A program made the translations under genes and the position numbers. Source: Nostoc sp. PCC 7524 (GTDB taxonomy: Bacteria > Cyanobacteriota > Cyanobacteriia > Cyanobacteriales > Nostocaceae). Taken from it: DNA of 64,000 nucleotides. This document shows positions 35,027 to 43,041 of this stretch, one piece after another. Under the pieces are notes generated by a model, which made no database searches, was not told the DNA's origin, and saw only the letters and a list, made by a program, of their open reading frames with translations. How positions within the stretch are numbered: position 1 is the stretch's first letter; the number at the start of each line of letters is the position of its first letter. The stretch covers positions 3,935,501-3,999,500 of the forward strand of contig NC_019684.1 of assembly GCF_000316645.1 (NCBI RefSeq). The letters run 5' to 3'.

Positions 35027-38000
35027 ATGTCATCACCTTTTGAGCATCCGCCTCAAAAAATTGAGTTAAAAGTATCCTCTAGCCATCCTGAGTTATTAGC
35101 AGGGTTGGATATATGGTTGCGCTTGGGTTTAATCTCCGATATCCAAGTTAGGCAAATATGTCGAGATTTTCTTACCTGTCGAGTGGAGTTACAACCCCTA
35201 GTTGAGCCTGAGCTACAGCGCGTAGCTGCATCCCCTAGGAGATTAGAACAGCCATTAATTGCCTATCTACCGGAAGAACCAAAACAACCAAAACAACCAG
35301 CACGCCCCAATGTTGTCAACCAAATGTTGCAATCTTTGGGGGCAGAATTAAGTGTCCGTTGGCTGCTGTTTTTGGGTGTATTTTTAGTAGTCTTATCTTC
35401 TGGAGTCTTGGCGGCTAGTCAGTGGGAGAGATTCCCGGCTGCGGGACAATATGGGGTGTTATTTGCTTATACTTTGAGTTTTTGGGGTTTGAGTTTTTGG
35501 GCGGGGAAACAACAGAACTTGAGATTAACAGCTCAGACATTGTTGATTGTCACCCTGTTGCTAGTGCCGGTCAACTTTTGGGCGATGGATAGCTTTGGAT
35601 TGTGGGGTAATCCCATCGACTGGTTGACAGTGGCGATCGCAGCTCCGATATTAACAATAGTGACAGTTTTGTTATGTAACAATCGCACAGTTATCAACCA
35701 CACACCCAGAGGCAAATTACCTCTAATAAATATTCTGGGTTTAATTTATCTACATTGGGGTTGGCAATTACCATTATTTCCCCTGGCGGCGATTTACGTG
35801 GCAATGGTAGGTACAACTATCCTGACTCTTTATCAATATCGTCGCCAGCAACCCACACCCCCCGTAAATGAAGGTGAACATCTGCCAGAGTTAGGGATTA
35901 ATTTATATGCGACTGTAATTATCTATGCTTTACTACTCCTACTGGGAAGAGGAATATTTGTTGCTAGAGTTGATGTCACCCAATTAGGTTTAGCCATTGG
36001 TATCTGCGGCTGGTTAGCAACTTGGCTAGCACAACAGAGAAGCAGGGGAGCAGAGGCGCAGAGGAGCAGGGGAGAGAGTGAAACTAATGCTCCTGTATTG
36101 CAACTTGATGTACTTTGGCAAAGACTCGGCGGTATCTTACTCTTTTTAGGGTGGTTAGTAGCAGTGTTCAATCATCCAGCCCAAGCTTTAGCCGTGAGTG
36201 GCTTGGCTTTGTGGGTGGTGACAGGGCGGTTGCAGAGATATAGTTTACAGATTGACTTATTCTTATTGTTTTTGATTGGCTTACAGGGGATTTGGTTGGG
36301 TTGGCGGTTAGTTCCCTCTGGGTTACAGCAATTGGCTATCACCATAGGAACACAACTCACTCAATCGCAAAATGAACCTTGGGCTTTATTAAGTGTGGTG
36401 TTATTTCCCTACCTGGTGTTTATGGTAGTGGTGACAGAAAATTTATACCGAGCCAACAAGCGAGATTTGGCACACTTTGGCGAAATTTTAACTCTGTTAT
36501 TTGGAACTTGTTTAACAACGATCGCTACTGTTAATCCTACCTTGCGATCGCTCAATTTTCTTGGTTCTACTCTTACCCTGATAGTTGTTAGTAAACGTCG
36601 TTCTCCTCTCCCTCTTCCCTTGGTGTATCTGACACACACAATGGGAGTGCTAACATTCTGCTCAGTGATTAATTGGTTCTTACCGAATCTAGCCTGGCAT
36701 TTGTGGGCAAGTATTTTATTAGTGCTGATGTTGGCAGAGTGGGGATTGAGCCTGGGTGATGGCTTGTGGCAACAGAGTGCATGGCACATGGGATTTGTGC
36801 TTGCGGCTGTGAGTTTTGTGTTGCTGTGGACAAATGCTGAATCTGCTTGGATAGGAGAAATTAACAGCCCAGACTATTGGGGGGTGACTTGGTTAACAAC
36901 ACCTGTAGCACTCGCAGTTATGGCTAGTCGGACAACTCAACACCGTACTGCCAATAGTTTGTTTAGTATCTTAGCCATAGGTACAGCGCAGTTACTCACT
37001 TTACCCCTACCAGGAATTAGATTAATTGGCTTGGCGGTGGGTACTGGTGTCATGTATGCTAATTCGCGGTATTTACGTAGCTCACAAGTTGCGGGTGTTA
37101 CTATAGGTTTTGGTTTAAGCTTGATTGCGGCGCTGCTGTGGGAAGGTATCCCCGGTTTATCGCGCCTAGCCATACCAGGGTGGTTTGTTGTAGGTGCGAT
37201 CGCTACTTTCAGCTTATGGTTAGGACGTACAGCACTGTCACGCCGGAATGATGAATTAGCAAGGATATATGCAGTTGCTAGTGATCAATGGGCGATCGCA
37301 CTATGTACTGTAGAGTTATTGTTGATGACCCTACATTCCTCCTTAGTGTATCAGGGTAATGTCACACCTGGATTTTGGTATTTAATTGCTACAGTCATCA
37401 CCTTAGCTGCAATCATTTATCGCAGTTGGCAACAACCCACAAACTGGGCATTTTATGGTATCGGTTGGTGTGTAGAGTTATTAGTTGCCGAGGTATTGGG
37501 CTTTGGGGAACGTTCAATTATCCGAATCGCCATTGCTAACATTGCCTTGGGTTTATTCTCGCAGATTTTAGGCGAATGGTGGCGGCGCAAATTCCAATTA
37601 ACAAAGCTTCCCAGCAGTTTCCACGTTCTACCCCTGATGTATGGTGCATTTAGTGTACTGCTCAGAGTAAATACCTTTACCGATTGGTCGGGCTTGGCTT
37701 CTTTGGGTGTAGCATTAATCTTTGTTGGGGTAGGACGACGCAGCCGTGATTTAAAATCCTTGCTGTACTTGGGGATTATCGGCATTTCCATCTCTGCCTA
37801 TGAACTCCTGTTCTACCAAATGTTACAAGCCTCCGGCGGTGGCTTGGGTGACGGCTTAATTGCAATGGCTGCCCTAGGGACTGGAATCATGTCAGTCTAC
37901 CGCGTCCTCGCCCCTTGGCTGGCAACATGGTTACGCCTCACACCCCAAGAACTCAAAGGTATTGCCCATCTCCACTGGGTTTGGAGTAGCAGCTTACTCA

Positions 38001-38956
38001 TGGCGGCAATTGCCCAGCCAATTCAAGTTAATCGCATGGTGGGCTTAGGAACGGGGGCATTTTTGATTACCTATGCCATCTTGCAAGGGAAACAAACCGC
38101 TAACGACAATGAACCCCTCGTATTTGGGCGCATCCCCGCAGCCGACTTGTGGGTTTACCTCGGCTTCTTCTTAGTAGCGGGGATGCGGATTTATTGGCGA
38201 GAAACCGCCGTAGGACAATGGTTAGCAGGCCCCTTAGTACCTTGGAATGGGGCGATCGCCTGCGTATTTGCTTACTTTTTATACATCTTACCTTGGGAGC
38301 GTTGGGGTTGGTCTAAACAACCTTGGCAATTAGCCGCCTACATTTTCCCCCTAGTAGTTCTCGCGGAAAATAGACTGCAAGTTTACCCCATTACCTTGGT
38401 AATAGCGGCTGGGTACTATGTTTTTCTCGCCAAAATTGGCGCAAACATTCGGTTCACATATATAAGTGTATTCTTGGTAGATGGGGCGTTGTTTTTGTGG
38501 TTTGACAGCTTACGTCTCAATGATTCTTTATGGTATGTGACAGTAATTGGTTTATCACTCCTGTATCTCGCCCAAGTAGATCCTCTACTGCGACAGCCAG
38601 AAAATAAACTACCTCGTCATACTTTAAGATTAATCAGCAGTGGTCTTATTTGTGGCTGGGCAATTTTATTTCATCAGCACGCCCCCTTGATACCAGGAGG
38701 TTTTGCCCTCATTACCATTTTTGCTGGGTTAGCTTTGCGTGTGCGGGCATTCCTGTACGTTGGCACAACCGCTTTCTTCATCACCAGTATTTATCAATTA
38801 GTGATATTTAGTTTGCGCTACCCCTTCTTAAAATGGGTAGTTGGTTTACTGGTTGGTATTACGCTCATTTCCATTGCTGCTAACTTTGAAACTCACCGCA
38901 CTCAAATTACTTCCCTGCTGCGTCACACCAGTAATGAGGTTGATGAGTGGGAATAG
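35027..38956 (+). CDS. Large polytopic membrane protein (DUF2157-like)
   Basis: 1,309 aa from ATG 35027; an in-frame TTG at 35018 is the alternative. Residues 1-100 form a soluble head ending in a Pro/Lys/Gln linker (EEPKQPKQPARP). From WLLFLGVFLVVLSSGVLAAS onward the protein is almost entirely hydrophobic, with some 30 or more predicted membrane helices to the end. A short charged tail finishes it. The pattern suits the cyanobacterial DUF2157-type family of unknown function. Around residues 340-350 a basic low-complexity run (RSRGAEAQRSRGE) is encoded by purine-rich repeat DNA that looks inserted in frame. The stop codon TAG lies within an AATAGGC array. The function is unknown; a role in envelope processes is only suggested by the neighbours. 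Confidence 0.85.
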   Translation: MSSPFEHPPQKIELKVSSSHPELLAGLDIWLRLGLISDIQVRQICRDFLTCRVELQPLVEPELQRVAASPRRLEQPLIAYLPEEPKQPKQPARPNVVNQMLQSLGAELSVRWLLFLGVFLVVLSSGVLAASQWERFPAAGQYGVLFAYTLSFWGLSFWAGKQQNLRLTAQTLLIVTLLLVPVNFWAMDSFGLWGNPIDWLTVAIAAPILTIVTVLLCNNRTVINHTPRGKLPLINILGLIYLHWGWQLPLFPLAAIYVAMVGTTILTLYQYRRQQPTPPVNEGEHLPELGINLYATVIIYALLLLLGRGIFVARVDVTQLGLAIGICGWLATWLAQQRSRGAEAQRSRGESETNAPVLQLDVLWQRLGGILLFLGWLVAVFNHPAQALAVSGLALWVVTGRLQRYSLQIDLFLLFLIGLQGIWLGWRLVPSGLQQLAITIGTQLTQSQNEPWALLSVVLFPYLVFMVVVTENLYRANKRDLAHFGEILTLLFGTCLTTIATVNPTLRSLNFLGSTLTLIVVSKRRSPLPLPLVYLTHTMGVLTFCSVINWFLPNLAWHLWASILLVLMLAEWGLSLGDGLWQQSAWHMGFVLAAVSFVLLWTNAESAWIGEINSPDYWGVTWLTTPVALAVMASRTTQHRTANSLFSILAIGTAQLLTLPLPGIRLIGLAVGTGVMYANSRYLRSSQVAGVTIGFGLSLIAALLWEGIPGLSRLAIPGWFVVGAIATFSLWLGRTALSRRNDELARIYAVASDQWAIALCTVELLLMTLHSSLVYQGNVTPGFWYLIATVITLAAIIYRSWQQPTNWAFYGIGWCVELLVAEVLGFGERSIIRIAIANIALGLFSQILGEWWRRKFQLTKLPSSFHVLPLMYGAFSVLLRVNTFTDWSGLASLGVALIFVGVGRRSRDLKSLLYLGIIGISISAYELLFYQMLQASGGGLGDGLIAMAALGTGIMSVYRVLAPWLATWLRLTPQELKGIAHLHWVWSSSLLMAAIAQPIQVNRMVGLGTGAFLITYAILQGKQTANDNEPLVFGRIPAADLWVYLGFFLVAGMRIYWRETAVGQWLAGPLVPWNGAIACVFAYFLYILPWERWGWSKQPWQLAAYIFPLVVLAENRLQVYPITLVIAAGYYVFLAKIGANIRFTYISVFLVDGALFLWFDSLRLNDSLWYVTVIGLSLLYLAQVDPLLRQPENKLPRHTLRLISSGLICGWAILFHQHAPLIPGGFALITIFAGLALRVRAFLYVGTTAFFITSIYQLVIFSLRYPFLKWVVGLLVGITLISIAANFETHRTQITSLLRHTSNEVDEWE
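36036..36078 (+). repeat. In-frame purine-rich repeat within membrane protein gene
   Basis: A run built from AGCAGGGGAGCAG and GCAGAGG-type units lies in the coding sequence and encodes RSRGAEAQRSRGE between two hydrophobic segments. Similar purine-rich runs are usually intergenic in this type of genome. The frame is kept. Confidence 0.7.
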
Positions 38957-38979
38957 GCAATAGGCAATAGGCAATAGGC
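38952..38979 (+). repeat. AATAGGC x4 tandem array overlapping a stop codon
   Basis: Four exact 7-bp units. The TAG stop of the membrane protein (38954-38956) lies in the first unit. An array of the same heptamer in inverted orientation lies at 39215-39246, before the end of dapL. Confidence 0.95.
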
Positions 38980-39052
38980 AAAACTAATACCATTTCACGA
39001 AAAACCTGATACAGATGTAAACCCTAAAAGCTTTGCTGCATCTAAGTTTTTT

Positions 39053-39196
39053 AATTGCGTTAGCGTTCGCGTAGCGTCTCGTAGAGAAGCGGGACGTTAG
39101 TCCATTGCGTTAGCGGAGCGGGACGTTAGTCCATTGCGTTAGCGGAGCGGGACGTTAGTCCATTGCGTTAGCGGAGCGGGACGTTAGTCCATTGCG
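39053..39196. repeat. 29-bp tandem array with longer founder unit
   Basis: Three exact 29-bp units at 39104-39132, 39133-39161 and 39162-39190 (ATTGCGTTAGCGGAGCGGGA plus CGTTAGTCC). They are preceded by a longer version, 39053-39103, that contains an extra GCGTAGCGTCTCGTAGAG-type segment. A 6-bp partial unit follows. There are no spacers, so it is not CRISPR. It lies between convergent genes. Confidence 0.95.
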
Positions 39197-39214
39197 AATT
39201 GGTTTAATCTTCCC

Positions 39215-39246
39215 CTATTGCCTATTTGCCTATTTGCCTATTGCCT
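39215..39246 (-). repeat. Inverted AATAGGC-type array at dapL 3' end
   Basis: On the minus strand it reads as GGCAATA and GGCAAATA units, four in all. It is the reverse complement of the array at 38952-38979. Together they could pair and act as a two-way terminator between the convergent genes. Confidence 0.85.
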
Positions 39247-39248
39247 TT

Positions 39249-40484
39249 TTACACCTTAAAATTCCCAGTAATCCGCTTCATGGCTTCTTCCACATTCTCC
39301 CGGCTGTTAAAGGCGGAAATACGGAAGTAGCCTTCACCGGCAGCACCAAAGCCAGAACCAGGCGTACCAACAACATTGCAAGTATGCAGCAATTTATCAA
39401 AGAAATCCCAACTGGAAAGACTATTGGGAGTTTTTACCCAAACGTAAGGTGCGTTTACGCCACCATACACGGCTAGTCCGGCGGCTGTGAGTTGTTCGCG
39501 GATGATTTTGGCGTTTTCTAAATAGAAACTTACCAATTCGTTGATTTGTGCTTGTCCTGCTTCTGAGTAAACTGCTTCTGCTCCTCGTTGTACGATGTAA
39601 GATACACCGTTAAACTTAGTAGACTGGCGACGATTCCACAACTTCCACAATTCCACATCGGAACCATCGGCGGCTTTTGCTTTTAGGGTTTTGGGTACGA
39701 CAGTTAAGGCGCAACGGGTGCCGGTAAAGCCTGCATTTTTGGAGAAGGAACGGAATTCAATAGCGCAATCTCTTGCACCTTCAATTTCGTAGATAGAATG
39801 AGGTAGTGAAGGGTCTGTAATATATGCTTCGTATGCTGCATCAAAGAAAATAATCGAGTTATTCGCTTTGGCGTATTCTACCCATGCTTTGAGGTGTTCT
39901 TTGGTGGCGGTTGCACCGGTGGGATTATTGGGGAAGCAGAGGTAAATTAAATCAACTTTTTGGCTGGGGATTTCGGCGGTAAAGTTGTTTTCTGCGGTAA
40001 TGGGGAGGTAAACTAAACCTTCAAACTCGCCTTTATCGTTGGCAGCACCAGTATGTCCTGCCATAACGTTGGTATCTACATATACAGGGTAAACGGGGTC
40101 AGTAACAGCGATGACGTTGTTATCACCGAAGATGTCGAGAATGTTACCTGTGTCGCACTTGGAACCGTCGGAGATGAAGATTTCGGAAGCATCAATTTCG
40201 CATCCCCGTGCTTGGAAATCTTGAGCCGCAATTTTTTCCCTTAACCAAGCATACCCTTGTTCTGGGCCGTAGCCTTTAAAGGTGTTGCGATCGCCCATTT
40301 CTTCCACTGCTGTGATCATCGCCTGACGGCAAGCTTCCGGTAATGGTTCGGTGACATCACCAATACCCAAGCGGATGATTTTAGCATCGGGATTGGCTTC
40401 TGCAAAGGCATTTACCCGCCGCGCAATTTCGGGAAACAGATAACCAGCTTTCAGTTTCAGGTAGTTGTCGTTAATCGTTGCCAT
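39249..40484 (-). CDS. dapL: LL-diaminopimelate aminotransferase
   Basis: 411 aa from ATG 40484, the usual DapL length; an in-frame TTG six bases upstream is unlikely. This PLP-dependent class I/II aminotransferase converts tetrahydrodipicolinate to LL-2,6-diaminopimelate in one step, for lysine and peptidoglycan synthesis in the cytoplasm. Visible signatures are [12 protein letters not shown] (residues 40-51), the [13 protein letters not shown] segment (71-83), FPNNPTG (184-190), FFDAAYEAY (213-221) and [13 protein letters not shown] (246-258), in which Lys249 is the expected PLP Schiff-base lysine. Cyanobacteria and plants use this route. It lies 57 bp downstream of the collagen-like gene on the same strand. 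A TATAAG-like box in that gap may give it its own promoter. It is a housekeeping gene among surface-protein genes. Confidence 0.97.
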   Translation of the reverse strand: MATINDNYLKLKAGYLFPEIARRVNAFAEANPDAKIIRLGIGDVTEPLPEACRQAMITAVEEMGDRNTFKGYGPEQGYAWLREKIAAQDFQARGCEIDASEIFISDGSKCDTGNILDIFGDNNVIAVTDPVYPVYVDTNVMAGHTGAANDKGEFEGLVYLPITAENNFTAEIPSQKVDLIYLCFPNNPTGATATKEHLKAWVEYAKANNSIIFFDAAYEAYITDPSLPHSIYEIEGARDCAIEFRSFSKNAGFTGTRCALTVVPKTLKAKAADGSDVELWKLWNRRQSTKFNGVSYIVQRGAEAVYSEAGQAQINELVSFYLENAKIIREQLTAAGLAVYGGVNAPYVWVKTPNSLSSWDFFDKLLHTCNVVGTPGSGFGAAGEGYFRISAFNSRENVEEAMKRITGNFKV

Positions 40485-40541
40485 AATCAAGTTGAAAAAC
40501 AGCCTAGATAAAACAGCTTATATGATTCCATCTAATGTGAA

Positions 40542-41930
40542 TTAGTTTGATCTATTTTTCTGAATTGCACCTTGCCAGCTAATCGTTTGCTTGGCGGAAC
40601 GTCCTCCTAGAGAGCGTGTTGCCACTACTTCTATATCAACGTTTATACCTGATCTGAGGGCTTCAGATGGAATTTTGAGCTTGCCTAACGCTAAGGTAAA
40701 ACGGTTATAGTCACGGGTAACAAGTTCGCTGGGGATTTCTCCTTCGTATACAGTTCTGTAGTCAGAGAAGCCACCAAAATTATCTCTAGCTCGAAACTTA
40801 ACGCGAAACTGAGTTTGCAGTACATCAGATTTCGCTGCCAAATCAACGATTTTTAAGTTGAGATTTTCTCCTGCATCAGCAAATTCTGCTACTGCTAACC
40901 TTGTGACATCTTTTTTAGGAATGGCATGATTCACCGTAAATGTTGTCAAGTTAGCTTGACTACTGGTAGTACCTGCAAGCCAAACATCTTCAGGAAAAGT
41001 TAGGTTTACTTGCTTATCATCATTTAAACTTACTGTCAGAGTTTGATTAGCAAAACTGTTGATGGGCTGCTTCTCCTGCCAAACTATTTGAAAGTTTTGT
41101 TCCAAACGCTGTTCAAATTCTCGGTACTCATCGGCAATAACGGAACCAGGCGCAAGTAAAGAAGTTGCACCTTGACGAAGAATCCACTTATTTTTGGAGA
41201 GGGTTAACTTTTTATCTGCAAGTTCAGCAAAATTGAGTGTCACAGTAGGAGTTTCAGCTGCTAAAGGTTCCTTACTGTTAACAATACTCAAAATACCTAA
41301 ACGCCCTCTTTCGCCATCTTGTCCATCACTACCATCACGCCCATCTTTACCGTCATAACACCTGTAGCGTTTCTTGGTACATTTATAATCAGCAGTACCC
41401 GGAGTTCCTTTACAGGTTTCTATTTCCCAATTACGCTGCCGACACCTACAACCAACGCTACCATTACCACCCCGACCGCCTCGTCCACCTGCTCCGGGGT
41501 TTGCACGCACCAAAATTGTTTGCAAGTCTGCCAAATTTGTGTAGTATACAGTCAGGGAACCGCCATTACCCCCATTTCCACCTCTACCACCATTACCACC
41601 TGCGCCACCATTGCGTGCATAAATGTCGTGCTTGGGTTGATGGGGTTGATCTCTGCAATAAGGTCTGTCACCGCGATCGCCATCTTCACCGTCTTCGCCA
41701 TCTTTACCCGATAGATCAAGATTTATTGGTGAACTATTAACAAATATAGTTTGGTTGTCACCATCACGGCCATTTCTACCGCTTCGCCCATTAGTACCGT
41801 TTCTACCTGCTGTCTCATATCTCTCATAGGCAACAGCAGAACATAAAACTGAGCCAGAAGCAGGCAATAAGCTTGTCGATAAGCAAAATGTTAATAGCAG
41901 TGGTAGCTGGCTTCTTATACCTTTGAGCAT
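40542..41930 (-). CDS. Secreted collagen-like / Gly-rich protein
   Basis: 462 aa from ATG 41930. The open frame extends to 42029, but the extra 33 codons lie partly in a GTGCGTCAGT repeat, and MLKGIRSQLPLLLTFCLSTS is a convincing signal peptide start. After the signal come collagen-like GxY triplets (GRNGTNGRSGRNGRDGD and GKDGEDGEDGDRGD), then a Gly/Asn-rich block (GGAGGNGGRGGNGGNGGS). Next is a cluster of five Cys within about 31 residues, a further GKDGRDGSDGQDGERG run, and a C-terminal region of about 230 residues that looks like beta-sandwich. It is probably an extracellular or cell-wall protein; the function is not known. The Gly-rich block resembles the Gly-rich segment of the right giant. 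Confidence 0.85.
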   Translation of the reverse strand: MLKGIRSQLPLLLTFCLSTSLLPASGSVLCSAVAYERYETAGRNGTNGRSGRNGRDGDNQTIFVNSSPINLDLSGKDGEDGEDGDRGDRPYCRDQPHQPKHDIYARNGGAGGNGGRGGNGGNGGSLTVYYTNLADLQTILVRANPGAGGRGGRGGNGSVGCRCRQRNWEIETCKGTPGTADYKCTKKRYRCYDGKDGRDGSDGQDGERGRLGILSIVNSKEPLAAETPTVTLNFAELADKKLTLSKNKWILRQGATSLLAPGSVIADEYREFEQRLEQNFQIVWQEKQPINSFANQTLTVSLNDDKQVNLTFPEDVWLAGTTSSQANLTTFTVNHAIPKKDVTRLAVAEFADAGENLNLKIVDLAAKSDVLQTQFRVKFRARDNFGGFSDYRTVYEGEIPSELVTRDYNRFTLALGKLKIPSEALRSGINVDIEVVATRSLGGRSAKQTISWQGAIQKNRSN

Positions 41931-41981
41931 CGGAGTTAATCTAGATGTTGCAAGTGGGCTGAATAATCCTCTTAATATACA

Positions 41982-42042
41982 AGGGTGCGTCAGTGCGAGA
42001 AAACCTAGCTGTACCAAGAAATTCTTCACACTGACGCACTCT
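41982..42042. repeat. GTGCGTCAGT palindromic repeat, copy 3
   Basis: Arms AGGGTGCGTCAGT (41982-41994) and ACTGACGCACTCT (42030-42042), with one mismatch. The loop and the following CCGTCAATTTGGAATAATTT match copy 2, so the unit runs to about 42080. It lies directly after the stop of the PEP-CTERM gene at 42083 and before the collagen-like gene start, so it may separate the two transcripts. Confidence 0.9.
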
Positions 42043-42082
42043 ACTAACCGTCAATTTGGAATAATTTATTTTTTGGTGTCTC

Positions 42083-42787
42083 TTAACATTGTTTACCAAA
42101 ACGCGATCGCATAACTAAGCCGCAACCCAATCCTGTAAATATACCCAAAAGAGTCAAGGGTTCAGGAACTGGTTGAAGTTTACCATTACTCACTATTAAT
42201 TGTGATGTACCACCAGCATCATTTATATCGACGATACCAATACCAACCAAGAAATTACCAGCACTCGAAAAGGTATACTCGTACTTTCCACTCAAAATAT
42301 CATTTCCATTAATATCCTTTGTATTCAAAGGCTTGATTAAGACTTCTATGCCTTTTATCGTCACAAAAGCTTTGTCAAGGTCAAAAGTGTTGAGTTCATT
42401 ATCAAATGCGAGTGTAAGATCCCAGTTAAAACTTAACTTATCACCAGCTTGTACTACTAAATTTCTCCTGATAGCTGAACCAAATGTAGCAGCAATAATA
42501 GGAAAAGGATCATTTGGATCATACTCTGGATCAAGGATATCGAGACTACCAGCATCAATTTCCAGGAACTCTTCTAGAGAGTCATCACCACCACCAATGA
42601 AAGCAGTCAAGCTAGTACCTGAATTAGCTTGAGCATTTGGTTTTACCTGCGTAACATCACCAATTTTGTCCCAACTAGCGAAATCAAGGGTGATAGCATA
42701 GCTAGGACTTGCAAGCAACCAATTACCAAGACTCAATAAACTAGCAGCGCCTGCGGTCAAAAGTGAATGTTTGAAAGTAATAAACAT
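42083..42787 (-). CDS. PEP-CTERM exported protein
   Basis: 234 aa. Residues 1-31 form a signal peptide (FKHSLLTAGAASLLSLGNWL..., cleavage near SYA). The middle is a beta-rich domain with GDKLSFNWDLTLAFDNE and SGKYEYTFSSAGNFLVGIG, common in cyanobacterial PEP-CTERM proteins. The tail VPEPLTLLGIFTGLGCGLVM then RSRFGKQC is a clear PEP-CTERM signal: the PEP motif, a hydrophobic helix and a basic end. It is expected to be exported and sorted by an exosortase system, which is often tied to exopolysaccharide genes. The gene lies on the same strand as the right giant, 254 bp downstream of its stop, with a stem-loop in the gap. The specific function is unknown. Confidence 0.9.
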   Translation of the reverse strand: MFITFKHSLLTAGAASLLSLGNWLLASPSYAITLDFASWDKIGDVTQVKPNAQANSGTSLTAFIGGGDDSLEEFLEIDAGSLDILDPEYDPNDPFPIIAATFGSAIRRNLVVQAGDKLSFNWDLTLAFDNELNTFDLDKAFVTIKGIEVLIKPLNTKDINGNDILSGKYEYTFSSAGNFLVGIGIVDINDAGGTSQLIVSNGKLQPVPEPLTLLGIFTGLGCGLVMRSRFGKQC

Positions 42788-42872
42788 AGGTGTAGTTAGT
42801 GGGTAAAAACAGTTTTGAATTCAACAAACAGAAACTATGAAATTGGGTTTGACCTGGCATTTTAGTCTCACC

Positions 42873-42912
42873 ATTCGCGTGATTCAACATTTTCATGATG
42901 GATTACGCGAAT
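42873..42912. promoter_or_regulatory. ATTCGCGT inverted repeat upstream of PEP-CTERM gene
   Basis: ATTCGCGT (42873-42880) and ACGCGAAT (42905-42912) are perfect 8-bp arms, 24 bases apart. They lie about 90-125 bp before the PEP-CTERM start. An operator is possible; no known regulator motif is recognised. Confidence 0.4.
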
Positions 42913-42964
42913 AATGAGTTCGGTATTGAGAATACCAACACAGAGCCTTGTTTTCATTAGTCAT

Positions 42965-43001
42965 TCAGGGGAGGGCTAAACTATTAGCCCATTCACCCTG
43001 A
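42965..43001. terminator. Stem-loop after the right giant gene
   Basis: TCAGGG pairs with CCCTGA, and GGGCTAA (42973-42979) with TTAGCCC (42984-42990), around ACTA. It begins 41 bases beyond the giant's stop codon on the minus strand. The stem is GC-rich, but no clear U-tract follows, so rho-independent termination is probable but not certain. Confidence 0.55.
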
Positions 43002-43041
43002 AAACACAATCAATTACATTTTGGTAATGTAACTAAACCTA

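Noticed and set aside
39053..39196. CRISPR array
   Set aside because: The 29-bp units are directly adjacent with no spacers, so this is a plain tandem repeat.
41931..42029. Upstream extension of the collagen-like gene by 33 codons
   Set aside because: The extension lies partly in the GTGCGTCAGT repeat, and the signal peptide fits the ATG at 41930.
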